From positions 5,318,963-5,382,962 of the forward strand of contig JAQFVV010006208.1 in NCBI GenBank assembly GCA_028023455.1: a stretch of 64,000 nt of DNA, given 5' to 3'. Shown here one piece after another: positions 32,982-44,695 of the stretch (positions are counted from its first letter, which is position 1; every line of letters begins with the position of its first letter). The notes under the pieces are model-generated. The model ran no database searches. It was given only the letters and a program-made list of their open reading frames with translations, and was not told the origin of the DNA. The DNA is from Epiperipatus broadwayi (taxonomy: Eukaryota; Onychophora; Udeonychophora; Euonychophora; Peripatidae). The position numbers were made by a program, and so were the translations under genes.

Positions 32982-34120
32982 GTAGGTTCCTTCACATGAT
33001 ACTTTTATTTAAAATAACACATTTTATCTTTTTCTTTCTTTTTTTATTATTATTTTTAATAATTATTAGATTACTAATTCCATTGAGTTTTTTTAATATT
33101 ATACTAAAAAAATGCTATCTTTCAAGACTGTGGTATAAGAAATCATATATTTTTTAAATACTATTACACATTAAATTAAGAACTACATATTTTAATTTGA
33201 ATTAAATTTTAAAATAACATACAGCGTGATATTCGTTATATGAAGTCGCAGATATTTTAACATTGAAAATTTAAATTATACTGTCATTTTTTTAAATTAA
33301 TATTTTAATATTTATTAACATATATATATTTATACTTGAAATAATCTTGATTATTTATACATTAAGTTAATAATAAGTTGCTATGAAAGAATACGACATG
33401 TTCACATGCATACAGGTATTTCCATAAGGTAATATTTAACGTATTGAAATGTTTTCATGGCTATTTTATAAAATGATATTTGCACTTGGTATTGTGAAAC
33501 TTTATTAATATGTTTTAAGTATTAAAACAAAAAAAAAAAAAATGCAGAATAATAAGATAAAGTTATACTTACAGTTCATCTTCATTCTGTCATAATGACA
33601 TTAAAGTAGAGTCCGTAATCATTCTTTAATTATGACCATTTATGATTATTTTTAAATTTATTATTAATTGGTCAAATAACAAAAAGAGATTTCTTATTAT
33701 TTATCTCTTTTTACACATATTATGACCTTGGGTACATCCTTAGTATATTTCTTTAGTTTGGATGGCTTTACAAAATTTGTTTTAGTTCATACATAGAGAG
33801 TATATAATACCGATGTGTTCATTATGTGAGTCAAACTATATATTTTCATAATATTAGGGGCAGTAATAGCAGATGATTTTGTCAGTGGTGGTTTACTTTA
33901 TCGTACAGCCATGCAGCAATAAAAAATGTCATTACATTATTCAAAGTAATGGTTCACATTTTCAAATACCTTAAGAATTGAGCTGGAAATGTATTTGCTT
34001 GCCTATTTGCAAAACCTTTTCTTCTATATTTTAATTATTTAAGTTATTAAATAACATTATTTGGAATTTCCATGGCTTTCACATAATCTGCACTTGCTTG
34101 CAGAATTTCCCACTTCCTAC
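32982..34120. other. Start of the downstream intron, no feature
   Basis: Begins with the GTAGGT donor of FN3-5. Nothing coding or repetitive that I can support. Confidence 0.45.
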
Positions 34121-34124
34121 CACT

Positions 34125-34475
34125 TTATTTAAGATCCCTTTATAGAAGCATGGAATCATTGGAACCTAGATGGGAGTATGAGAGTTATTCCTAGACCTGT
34201 TTCTGGTTATTGACCTTTGTTCGTAGTGAGAGCAAAAGTGTGCTTATGTTCAAAACTTTAGGGTTGGGAGAAGTTGGAAATTTAAGCCATTACTTTGAAT
34301 ACTTAACCATTTCATTTAAGATCCTTTTATAGAATCATGGACTCATTGGATGTCAGATGATAGTGCAAGAGTTTCTCGCTATTGACCATCATCGATAGAA
34401 AGTAAAAGTATGCTTGTGTTTAAAACTTTAGGCTGGGAGGGGGGAAATTTAAGGCATTACTTTGAAACCTCTATA
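34125..34475 (+). repeat. Tandem duplication of an about 175-bp unit
   Basis: Landmarks ATTTAAGATCC, TTTATAGAA, CATGGA, ATTGGA, TGACC, AGTRTGCTT and AAAACTTTAGG recur in order at about 34127-34300 and 34310-34470. The copies have diverged by roughly a fifth, so the duplication is old. Confidence 0.6.
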
Positions 34476-34630
34476 TTCATTTAGTTGCACATATCATCAT
34501 TATAATTTTTTTACATATATACTATATATCACTTAAGTAACAGCAATTACTAAGAAAGGCTAAATAGAAAAGTTTGATTTATGATTTTTCTTTATAATAA
34601 TGATACAAAATAGTTTAAAAAGTATTACAT

Positions 34631-34735
34631 GTCAAGCATTGGTGGTCGAGAGGTCAGAGACAGCTGCTTTACAAGAAGTTGTCCTGGGTTAGCGGGTTCG
34701 CTTCCCTGCTGATGCTATGACACACGAGAAAAAAG
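34631..34735 (+). repeat. tRNA-derived SINE (long-variant) with 12-bp target duplication
   Basis: Starts GTCAAGCATTGGTGGTCG, has A-box TGGTCGAGAGGTC, B-box GCGGGTTCGCTTCCC and the tail ACACACGAGAAAAAAG. Flanked by AAAGTATTACAT at 34619-34630 and 34736-34747. Confidence 0.85.
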
Positions 34736-35139
34736 AAAGTATTACATTTAATAAGTATAAATACTTCATGTTTCACATTTTAAAATAAAGGAAATATAAT
34801 CTGCTTAATACAAATAAGATTCAAGTCTCTTCATTTATAATGTATTTTACATTCTTCAAATTATCCATTCAAACTCTATATAATATCAATGATAACGATT
34901 TTCAGTTCACTTTACTAAACTAAAATTTCTTATATAATTATAATAAAATATGAAGTGGCTATGGAAAATGTGAGTGCACTCGACAAAATTAAAACTTCAG
35001 TCCGTCATACATTCACAATAATTATTTGGGTTGTGTTTAAGATTACATTTAATACCAAATATAAATATTATTTATTCATTCAAAAATTATATGATTTTAT
35101 CGGCTTACATTCTATAGGCAGTAATGGTACAAAACCACC

Positions 35140-35745
35140 AAAACATCACATGATCACCATATCATATATAAAATCACCACAACATCACACGATCACAATT
35201 TCTTATATTAACACAAGCAATTATTAGCAACGGCAAAGTCTTCATACAGAAGTGTCACCCAATGCAAGCTTTAGTAATCGATGAATGCAGGAAGGTTTGG
35301 GAGTAAAATCTCTATCCAGTGCCTACTTATCCAATATCTCCAGATTAGTTTCTAGCTTGTGGCTTTCATGAGTGAGTAGTAGCCTTGGATCTGAGAGCAT
35401 TGCATATAGATCTTAGTATAGATCTTAAGATCCAATGCAAACCTCTAACAACCACCTTTTACTTATTTAGTTAGCTATGAAGTTAAGAGCTCAAAATGAA
35501 AACACATTAATGTTTTCAATTCAAGCCTATTTGCATATATAGTCATATAGATCTGAGCTCAGTTCAGCAACTATACATTTTAGCATTCTTGGTTTATCAA
35601 AAACCACAGTCAACATCACAGTCACAAGCTAGAAACTAGTCGGAAGATATTGGATGAGTAGGCACTAGATGGGGATTTTATGCACAAGCCACTGATTCCT
35701 AAAGCTTTCAATGGGTGGCACTAATGTATGGAATGTTTGCTACTA
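35140..35745. repeat. Family A element, long copy
   Basis: Two successive AACATCACATGATCACC-like starts (about 35143 and 35181), then GTCTTCATACAGAAG, CAGTGCCTACTTATCCAAT and, inverted, GATGAGTAGGCACTAGATGG near 35655. A decayed GAAAC core is recognisable on the minus strand at about 35348. A long imperfect palindrome. Confidence 0.6.
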
Positions 35746-36890
35746 TTTAAATTCTACATGTTCTTGTAAGATATGAATTATAGTAAAATCATCTATCTAG
35801 AATTTATCAATAAATAGCCTACAATACATAATTGTGGAATAAATAGAGTGAAATAATATTCATCTAGGAATAAAAATATTAACACAGAATCACATGAATT
35901 CACACAGATTCAAAATAAAACTGTAATACACACAACGTATCTTCAACATTCCTCTTCTCCAAAAAAAAAAAAAGAAGAAATAGCATTACTCACTAGGCCT
36001 TACCATTATTCCAAAATATGAATTTTAGTATTTTTTAATTTTTGTTATGTTCTAATAGTTAGAATTCAATTTACCAAATAGTTTTTTGTCACATTGTGAG
36101 TTTGAATATGGGCCGGCTATCTGAAGAAAAAAATCCAAATTTATTCAGACACTTATCAACAGAAATGTATACCTGTAAATTGTGAATAATCCTGAATAAA
36201 TAGTATTCATATTTGCTAATCGTTTACCTGTAGTGACAAATTGCATTAGATTTAAAAGAATGTACTACCTATTGTTAATATAGAAATTGTATGATCAGTT
36301 GCTTTGATAAATTAAGTGATTGAAGGATATAACATTTTTATTCGAGTCGATCAAATTGAGAGTTTCTCTTTCATACCTTTTTTAGTGGGAAATCAATCCG
36401 GAAACTCTTATCTCTTTAGTTACCTAATTCTTCGCTTTATTAAAATAGGGCAGTACTAATATCAACTGCTATTACTTAGAATCTGTGAAAAGACTGTTCA
36501 ATTATTACTTTCAGGGTAAATTATTTATATTTGGTTTTAACAACTTTATTTCTTGTTAGCAATTTAGTTTAATAACATACTCAAGTCCTAATTTTCTGAT
36601 TTATTCTAGCTCAGTTAAAAAAAAGTTCTCAGCTGGATGAGTTAAATAGAAATATTTTTGCTCTAGATAGTTTGATGTAATAATAGAATAGATTCTGGAG
36701 CCCAAGATGTCTGGATCATGACCCATTTCCCAAGCACTAAATCACTTGAATATTATGACTAACAGAAATATTGTTCTCAATTGAATGTCACACGATCTTT
36801 TGGGAAAATGAAAAATTTATTTTAATGGTTTTATAATTTTCTTATATTATTATTTTTCAACTATTCATATAATTTATAATGCAATATGTT
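35746..36890. other. Non-coding stretch without recognisable feature
   Basis: No exon signature, RNA gene or repeat structure supported. Confidence 0.45.
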
Positions 36891-36897
36891 ATGATAA

Positions 36898-36998
36898 TAT
36901 ATAAATATATTTTGTGGGTTCATCCTTGTATGATTTAGGTTGTAAATATACCGACTTTTCATATATACATGATGAACCCACAAAATATATTATTTATA
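36898..36998. repeat. Short hairpin element I
   Basis: ATATAAATATATTTTGTGGG with CATC is mirrored at 36971-36998 around a 40-base loop. Single copy in this window. Confidence 0.55.
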
Positions 36999-37056
36999 TC
37001 TGTAACTCATGAAAATCTTCATATCAACATATATATATATATGTATTTATATATTG

Positions 37057-37530
37057 GACTATTTCCATCATCTAATATGAGTATTGAATGTCTTTAGAAA
37101 ACTTTAACTTTATTTAAATATTCCCAATACATTCAACTGTTAATAATAGCACACAGGTTAGTATATGCACATTTCGCGAGGTATTATTCTCCCCTCTTCT
37201 TCTTCATGTGTTGCTGGTCTGACCAGTGACAGTACTACCATGGCAACAGAACCTGGACTGTTCAGTTGGTTACAGCATTACTTTAAAATTCAATACTCAA
37301 GAACTTTATAAGGGTCTAGGTTCGATTTCCATGCTAGTACTGTCACTGGTCAGGCCAGTAACACATGAAGAAGAGGGGAGAATAATATCTTGAAATGTTG
37401 TACATATACTAACCTGTGAACTATTACTAACATTTGGATGTAATTGAAATATTTAAATAAAGTTAAATTTTTCTAAAGACATTCTATACTCAAATGATGG
37501 AAATAGTACAATATATAAATGCAACTAAAA
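37057..37530. repeat. Family C palindrome
   Basis: Left arm runs TTTCCATCATCTAATATGAG ... to the centre near 37262; the right arm mirrors it, ending CAAATGATGGAAATAGT. Hammerhead-like segments: plus ATGAAGA (37365-37371) with GAAA (37392-37395), and minus ATGAAGA with GAAA near 37166. The A- and B-box-like segments around the centre are present in both orientations. Confidence 0.7.
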
Positions 37531-37531
37531 C

Positions 37532-37562
<31 letters not shown>

Positions 37563-38307
37563 TAATTTATTTAAATATCAACAAAACTGGTTTACATAGA
37601 ATTATATAAAGAAATCAAATTCAAATGTAACATATAAATTAGTTCAAAATAAATTAAATGAATTTATAGTTTTTGTATAAGTGCATTTTATCAATATTAG
37701 TTGGTGGTAAATCAGTATTTCACCATTAGGACACATTTGTTTATTGTTATAATTACTATTTATAGTTTCCTACTTATAGTTTTCAAGGAAACTTATTTTA
37801 TAGCTTATTAACTAATTCATTAATTGCAAAATTGAAGAGTATTCCATAGGAAGAATGCTCTTTGAGACCATTATTTATCTTTAATATTTTTTAGATGTTA
37901 ATCTAAAATCCCTAAACGCAAATTCGCTATTGCCCATAGAGATTTGTCAAGTTAGCAAAATATTTAATTGAATCTGGCATCTAGCTATCTGGATAAATAA
38001 CAAAATGCTATATGTTATTTTACTGGAGAGATTAATATATGATATTTTAAATATTTAGCTGAAGTTTTGTTTTGAAGAAATAAAAAGTAGAACTCCGTTA
38101 AGGCTGTCGTAGTTTTAATATTTTCATTACATAATTTAGACATCAGATTAACAATCAAAAAAGCAAGTCATATATAACATGACATTACTTTTATAAGCTT
38201 GTATTTGCAAAAATGTAATGCAGAGAGCGTACCAATAGCTCAAACAAGCTCTTAATTGATAAGTGCGGTATGAGAAAATATTTAAAATCTATCCAGTACC
38301 TTCCCAT

Positions 38308-38351
38308 CTCCAGACCAACTGTTTTCGAGTTTATGGCTCACATCAGTGGAG
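38308..38351 (-). ncRNA. Hammerhead-like ribozyme domain, family J, minus strand
   Basis: CTCCA (38351-38347), core CTGATGT (38346-38340; the last core A is T), stem II GAGC with loop CATAA and ACTC, GAAA (38326-38323), ACAGTTGGTC and TGGAG (38312-38308) pairing with the initial CTCCA. One core substitution and one stem III mismatch. Confidence 0.6.
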
Positions 38352-38508
38352 AGCTAGAATATTCGGACACTAGATCTAAAATATCAATTCAAAACCCAGC
38401 ACTTATGTCATGTCCGAAAATTTCAGAGTTTCTACTTAAATATTACATATGAATTAAGTGCTGGGTTTTGAGTTGATATTTTAGATCTAGTGTCCTAATA
38501 TTTTAGCT

Positions 38509-38552
38509 CTCCACTGACATGAGCCATAAGCTCGAAACCAGTTGGTCTGGAG
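38509..38552 (+). ncRNA. Hammerhead-like ribozyme domain, family J, plus strand, with GUC triplet
   Basis: Stem I CTCCA (38509-38513) pairs with TGGAG (38548-38552). Core CTGACAT (38514-38520) differs from CUGANGA at the last two positions. Stem II is a perfect GAGC/GCTC with loop CATAA, directly followed by GAAA (38534-38537). Stem III is ACC/GGT with loop AGTT, ending in the cleavage triplet GTC (38545-38547). Architecture is that of a type I hammerhead; the core substitutions make this copy doubtful as an enzyme. Combining both arms, the ancestral core was probably CUGAUGA. Confidence 0.6.
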
Positions 38553-38968
38553 ATGGAAAGGTTCTGGATAGAGATTTTAAATATTTTCTCATACCGTGCT
38601 TATCAATTAAGAGCTTGTTTGAGATAGTGGTACACTCTCTGTATTACATCAGATTAACAAAACTTTAATTATTAAGGTAGTTATAGTGGAAGAATATTCA
38701 TAAAGAAATTTATGTTAACAAGAAAAGAGTCTAGAAAATTTTTTAAACTATTTTATACTTCACATTTGTATTTCTTTCCAAATTTTGATATACCATTTAG
38801 GTAGAAAAATATCTTGGCCGCATTGAAAATGTTTATTGATATTAACTGAAAGTTTTTTCATATTAATGCAAGATCATGGAGGATCTTGCATAGATATATT
38901 GTACAAAATATTTCAGATTCACCATTCTGGTTGGGAGGAGTACTTAGAATGATGAAAGATAGATATTA

Positions 38969-39206
38969 TACACCATATACACCTTAATTGATACTCTACA
39001 ATGCAGTTTAACATATGATTTATTTTATATTCTCTTGCCTACAGTTTCAACTATCCAGCAGTCATCATCAGAGCTTTTAAAAAACCTCAGGACTCTTTTT
39101 TCTCTGATGATGACTGCTGGGCAGTTGAAACTGTAGTCAAGAGGAGATAAAATAAATCATATGTTAAAGTGCATTGTAAAGTGTCAATTAAGATGTATAT
39201 GGTGTA
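38969..39206. repeat. Family D palindrome, copy 2
   Basis: 238-bp inverted repeat beginning TACACCATATACACC and ending with its complement. The inner portions share the CAACTGYCCAGCAGTC...CATCAGAG segment with the palindrome at 21522, while the outer portions differ, so the families share only the ribozyme-bearing core. Confidence 0.75.
39104..39139 (+). ncRNA. Hammerhead ribozyme motif, family D copy 2, plus strand
   Basis: CTGATGA (39104-39110), one extra T, stem II GACTG/CAGTT, GAAA (39127-39130), stem III AC-TGTA-GT and the cleavage triplet GTC at about 39136-39138. The extra nucleotide between the core and stem II also occurs in the other family-D copies; one natural viroid hammerhead is known with such an insertion. 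The minus-strand partner has CTGATGA at 39071-39065 and GAAA at 39048-39045. Stem I pairing is weak. Confidence 0.6.
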
Positions 39207-40600
39207 TTTTATTATATATAATTCAGCAATGCAAATAAGAAGGAGAAGTTGAAGGAAACTTTAATACTTCAAATATAGATATTAGTGTTATATTTTTATA
39301 AAAGACAGAGTAAAAAAAAAAAGAAATATTAGAATATAATGTGAAGTACCAGAAACGAGAAAGTTGAAATTTTAAAAGGCATGTTGAATTTTTTTTAAAA
39401 AAGAAAAGCACTCCAGAAAAAAAGATAAGAAATAAGACATTTGAGGGAAAAGAATGTCTTAGGAAATGAGAATAAATATATATAGTAGTGCTTTTATAAA
39501 TATAAATAATTAATTATGGGCTTTTTTTTTGTTTTGAAATGATAAAGAGAAAATACGTAAGTTATGTTAGTTTAATTATCAAAAATAAAATGAGCTGATT
39601 AAATTGCAATTAACAAAATAAGAAGTTGAGGAAAAATAACTTGAATTAATAAGACAGGAAATGATTAAGCTGTCTGAATAAATAAAAATATACTAATTAA
39701 ATCTGTTAATGCAGAATTTAATTAGTCATAAAATAAGAAATGCAGAGATATCTAAAGAGTGGAAAAGACGCAGCAGAATTCCTCCATTTTGACAAATTGT
39801 GTTTCCTTCATCATTAGCCATATAGCAGAAAATATATATAGTAGAGAGTTGGCACTGCAAGACATTGTGGACATACTGGTCCCAAGCACCAGTTACCCAA
39901 AGATTAATGAGTTGGTTAGAACATTATATAGATCGTCCTGATCTTATTATTTCATATATATCTGACAGGCTCTCCTTGGATTTACTACCAAATGGCAAAG
40001 TAGAAACATATATTGTTTGATTATTATAAATTTATGGGATGTAACAAATAATAGGTGATTCTAGTTAAGGATCACTGTATTTCATAAGAAAGGCATTGGA
40101 GATTTCATTTTTAAACTTGTGCAGTGTAGAGTTTTGTATCATTGGGGGTCGTATTTGATGTTTGACATATCAATAAAGACTTAATGTTAGCATATTGAAT
40201 TTGTAAATTTATTGAATACTATTTTAATCTGTTTTGCTGTGATATTTTAATAGTTTATTTTGCAAATACATAGCAATTAGTATATCTGTCCCAGAGATAT
40301 ACTGATATAGTTTTATTTATCTCTAGTAATTGAATGATCAAGGTGGATGGATGACTGCCTTCTAACAATTTTCCCTGCAAGTAGTGAGCATTTAGTTTGT
40401 GAAATGAACGTTTCCATATCCAAAATAGATCTCATTTTGATGAACTTCTGGTTAAAGACTCAAGTTATGAAAATACTTAATTAAAGCTATTAACATGAAC
40501 TCTGGCAGTATTACGGAGGGATAGCCTTTTCAGGACTATAGAGACGGGAGTCCTTAACTTTCAAAATGAAAATTGAGTATATGGTATTGGAAATCATAAA
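39207..40600. other. Unassigned stretch left of the LINE
   Basis: Low-complexity purine-rich sequence near 39230-39480. Around 39740-39960 there are short open pieces but no domain I recognise; they may be the decayed start of the LINE that follows. Confidence 0.35.
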
Positions 40601-41411
40601 ACATATCAAGTGCCAGGTATACTCTCTACAAAGTATTCTTCTCTTTACGTAGGAAACACAATAAAATTACTTCAATTTAATATTGAGTGTAAATCAAAAA
40701 TGGAGATCCTCTACAAATTATGTGATCAATTTAATGTGGAGAAAATTACACTTCTGGATTTATCTTACGTATTGACAAAATGTACCCTATAGTTGAAACA
40801 ATTTTGCAATCATTTGGATAGATAATTTTTACTTATGCAAGATTTACAAACCATCCAATATATAAATTGACCTTACTCTCCTCTTCTAGATCTTCCTTTA
40901 CCTTCTGTATTTATAAGAGATTTCAATTTCAATAGTTGTTTCGGGGGATATATAAATGAGGATTGAGCGTGTCATTGATATTTAGAATGAATGAGCTTAA
41001 CAACATGTTATAATACCAAACAAGAAAAAACATTTTATTCAGACAGATGTGGAACAGAAACAATGCCTAATTTAAAATGGTTCATCCTAATCTGATGAAT
41101 TACTGATATTGTATCATTATCCACCGTAGTCAATACAAACCAAGTCTAATCCCTTTTGAAATTCACTTTCCTATAGTTGAAAGTTATCCTATTCTTAGAC
41201 ACAATTTAAGCTAAGATAACTAGTTACAGTATATTGAACTCAGAATCAGAGCACTATTTATTGTCATTTTTGTTTAGCAAAGATTTAGAAATTGCTGACA
41301 AACTTGTAAAATCACTGAATGATTCCAGAAAAAAAGGGGAGAAATAAAACTTGAAAAAGTTAGTCGTAAGGCCTGATCAGCTTTACAAAAGTTTTGTAAC
41401 ACCTTTAAAAA

Positions 41412-41740
41412 TTATTACTGTTACTACTAATCAGGTTCCCAAACTTATAAAAAGATATTTCTAAACCCAAGATTGTTAGAATGAGAAACAGCATATTCAT
41501 AGATGTTGCTGAACTTGAACATGCCGTTGATCGTCTTCAATCGGAAAAGTCTCAAGGAGGCACTTCAAAATATTTATTACTGTTAGTGCTAATCAGGTTC
41601 CCAATTTTATAAAAAGATATTTCTAAACCCCAAGATTGTTAGAATGAGAAACAGCATATTAATAGATGTTGGTAAACTTGAACATCCCATTGATTGTCTT
41701 AAATCGGAAAGTCTCAAGGAGGAGGCGCTAAAATATTTAG
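41412..41740 (+). repeat. Tandem duplication (162-bp period) inside the LINE
   Basis: TTATTACTGTTA...AATCAGGTTCCC, CCAAGATTGTTAGAATGAG and CAGCATATT recur with a 162-base offset, the two copies still about 90 % alike. Confidence 0.85.
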
Positions 41741-42843
41741 AAGCTAAAACCAAAGCATGGCTATTAAAACTACTCCATAACCTTTATATAGAAACGATTG
41801 TAAAAATTTGGCAAAAAAGCAAAAGGAAAGTCTTAAAACCAAATAAATCCAGCAATGATTAAAACCATTATTACCCAATAGTATTATTATATGTTCCTTA
41901 CAAGATTTTTGAAAGAATTGATGAGAATCATCTACCTATAAGAGCAGGCTGGATTTAAATTGCAAAGAAGCTGCTGGTAATAAGTTTTATCATTAACCAT
42001 GGATCTTTATTGATCTACTTTCAGTTTATAATTCTATTTTGGAAAAATTGTTTTCTTCTAAAAGGTTCTAAAATTGTTAAAATACAGGAAAACTATTAAT
42101 TTATTTGATAAAATGCTGATCAGTAAAAAAGTTTAATCGAGATTAAATGATAATTGTAAAAGATGCAAAATTTTCCAACATGATCCAGAAACTGAATGCA
42201 GAAGCTTTATCTATGCTGATGATATTGCATTGATGTTTTAAAAGAGATATTTTCCTGAAATTAGAAAATCTCTTATTTTAAGAACATAAAAAGATAGGAC
42301 TTTTTTTTGAAGACTGGGATCTATTTCTCATTCAATTAAAATAGCGTGCTCAATTTTTCATATTCATGATGGTAACTATTTCCGAATCTGAATATGATTT
42401 TTTGCAATAATACACGGAAACACAAATCTATCTCATGTTATTTAGGAATAACCTTGAATCACAGTCTTATTTTCCTCATTTATTAAATCAAAAATTATTT
42501 TTAGGATTAACCTCCTTGGAAAGTTTGCTGGTGTTACTTGGGTTTAATACATATATTTTTTTTAGCACCATCGAAACTCCCACATTAAACTTCCAGATAC
42601 TGAATTTAATATTACCATGAGAAATATTAACAGCACAATCAATTCTATTCCTTTGCAGTGGATTCATATTTTTTCACATTCCTCAATCAGTTATCAAAAA
42701 ATAAGTTGCCTCATAGACGTATAAAAAGCCATTACGCAGATCAGATTTGCCATTAACTCAAGATATAATTTCAACAATAATTTCTAATCATTTTTTGAAT
42801 GTTCAGTCAAGAGTCTACAAGTAAATAATTATATCATAAAAAA

Positions 42844-43200
42844 TGGAATTTTATGACATTATCCACAAATGTATTATCTAGATTTAACTGCAATGGGTTT
42901 GATCTTCCTAGACACAACTGGAGTCTTCTCATTAACAGGTTCAGACAATCCATGTTTGATATGCTTCCTAAATGGAATTTAGTGACCACTGATCTATTGA
43001 AATTTGGACAAATGTAAATATGATTGGAATTTTATGACATTCTTCACAAATATATTATCTAGATTCAACTGCATTGGGTATGATCTTCCTAGACACAACT
43101 GGAGTCTTCTCATTAACAGGTTCAGACAATCCATGTTTGATATGCTTCCTAAATGGAATTTAGTGACCACTAATCTATTGAAATTTGGACAAATGTAAAA
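42844..43200 (+). repeat. Tandem duplication (181-bp period) inside the LINE
   Basis: TGGAATTTTATGACATT ... GGACAAATGTAAA occurs twice in succession with a 181-base offset and very few differences, so it is more recent than the general decay of the LINE. It doubles the segment coding for the R-H-N-W-S-L-L motif. Confidence 0.85.
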
Positions 43201-43431
43201 TATGAATCACGTAGTTAATGACTGTCAAGTCTATCCATCATAGTGGTAGAATTGTAGATTGAAAAAATCTTTAGTTAATCCATATCTATGTGAGGATCTC
43301 TACATGTTCCTTTATGAGGTTTTTGTTAATAGTTAAGTTATCTAAAAAAAATTATATGCGAAATAATAATTTGCATGGTTTGTTATTATGCACCATAGAT
43401 AATAACATGCTGATCTACCTTTAGAAATTAA

Positions 43432-43916
43432 TAGTAAAGAGAAGGGAAATAAAATCTTTGGTCATGCGCTCTTTCACAAATTTACATGCACTTACCATGA
43501 GCTCAGTTTAAAAAAACAAGCGGTCCACCTATGTTTAGAGCTTATCATTATATAAGACAACCATTTTGCTCACCATGTTAAATCAGGCCATAACCTATCA
43601 TATGCTTGAATTGTAAATTAACAAATGAACTGTATAAACTTATTCATTCTATAGCAGGAGAGAAATAGAATCCATTTTTAACCACCTGAGGTTAGAAATA
43701 AGTATTAAATTTTGAATTTTTACTTATAGCGCTAACTACATATGTAATAGGCTAAAGCCCTGATTTAGCATAGTGTAAAAATGTTGGCTTATGTAACGAT
43801 AAGCTCTAAACATAAGTGGGCTATTATGTTTTTTTAAACTGAGCTCACAGGAAAGTATGTGTAAATTTGTGAAAAAGTGCATGAGTGAAAGTTTTATTTC
43901 CCTTCTCTTTATTACA
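43432..43916. repeat. Foldback element K1 (485 bp)
   Basis: AGTAAAGAGAAGGGAAATAA ... TTTACATGCACTT ... GAGCTCAGTTTAAAAAAAC ... TGTTTAGAGCTTATCATTA is mirrored from 43916 backwards. The minus-strand open frame in the right arm is a by-product of the repeat. Confidence 0.75.
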
Positions 43917-44032
43917 TACTTAGGGAGCACAACTCTTTAATTAAGTTAATAATGTTTTTATTTCTATAGTAATTAAAATGAATGATGATTAATGGGATAT
44001 AACTTTACTATATCATTTATTACTTATATTAC

Positions 44033-44400
44033 GCTTTAAATGTATATAGGGATGAAGTTAATAAAAATTTTCACAAATAACAACATTTAGCTTAGCACTT
44101 TCGGAGTATGTTTACTCCATATTCATAGCCATTATTAGGTGTAAACGTAATGAAAGCAGGTATCCCTTCAATTGATGACATTTGGATCATTCACAATGAA
44201 ATACGCTTTTATTTTTCTTTTGGGATGCCTGCTTTACAATATTGAAAAAATGGATAGGATAATGATTTGCATAAATTTGCATTCATTATGTTTACACCTA
44301 ATAATGGCTTTGAATATGGAGTAAACATACTCTTAAAGCACTAAGCTAAATGTTATTTGTGAAAATTTTTATTAACTTCACCTATATACGTTTAAAGCAT
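44033..44400. repeat. Foldback element K2 (368 bp)
   Basis: GCTTTAAATGTATATAGG, AATAAAAATTTTCACAAATA, GAGTATGTTTACTCCATATT and CATTATTAGGTGTAAAC are mirrored at the right end, finishing CGTTTAAAGC. Internal GCAGGT/GCCTGC near 44156 and 44228 continue the pairing. Confidence 0.75.
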
Positions 44401-44695
44401 CTTATAAGTATTACGATCAATTGGCGAAGTAAATTATTCATTATATCATTTATTGTGGAATTAGATTTTATGAAGAAAGCAAAGGATTTTGTTAATATAG
44501 GTAAAATAATAATCATGGATTTACTGTTTTTATCAGAGGTAAATTTGCCATACCTCTTGTAGTAATTATGTCATGATCAACATTTGCTAAAACAGACACA
44601 ATTCTTCTTACTAAAGAAATATTAAACTTATGAATTGTTCCTGAATTTTTTTTAATAAGGTCTTTTAAGTAAAATATTCAAATAGCTTTTTGCAA

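Larger units (their letters stand above)
38213..38648. repeat. Family J palindrome (436 bp)
   Basis: Long, well preserved inverted repeat from TGTAATGCAGAGAGCGTACC to its complement, centred near 38430. The open frame over its left arm is a by-product. Both arms carry a hammerhead-like domain. Confidence 0.8.
40640..43330 (+). pseudogene. Dead Jockey-type LINE (endonuclease and reverse transcriptase)
   Basis: Pieces of a Jockey-type pol polyprotein appear in order across three frames. Endonuclease: KLLQFNIECKSKMEIL (about 40655), FTNHPIYKLTLLSSS and FIRDFN-like pieces (about 40840-40940), and PSLIPFEIHFPIVES (about 41140). RT: PYKIFERIDENHL (about 41895), FIDLLSVYNSI (about 42005) and the catalytic motif SFIYADDIAL with YADD at 42212-42223. 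C-terminus: DLPRHNWSLLINRFR (about 42900 and again about 43085) and MNHVVNDC (about 43203). Many stops and frame changes make it non-functional. ORF1 and the 3' tail are not recognised. Two internal tandem duplications are annotated separately. Confidence 0.8.

Noticed and set aside
38270-38452. Open frame of 60 codons in the left arm of a palindrome
   Set aside because: It lies wholly within family J, has no domain signature, and the same sequence in the other arm is not open in the matching frame.
41644-41862. 72-codon open frame as an independent gene
   Set aside because: It is part of the decayed LINE and overlaps its 162-bp tandem duplication.
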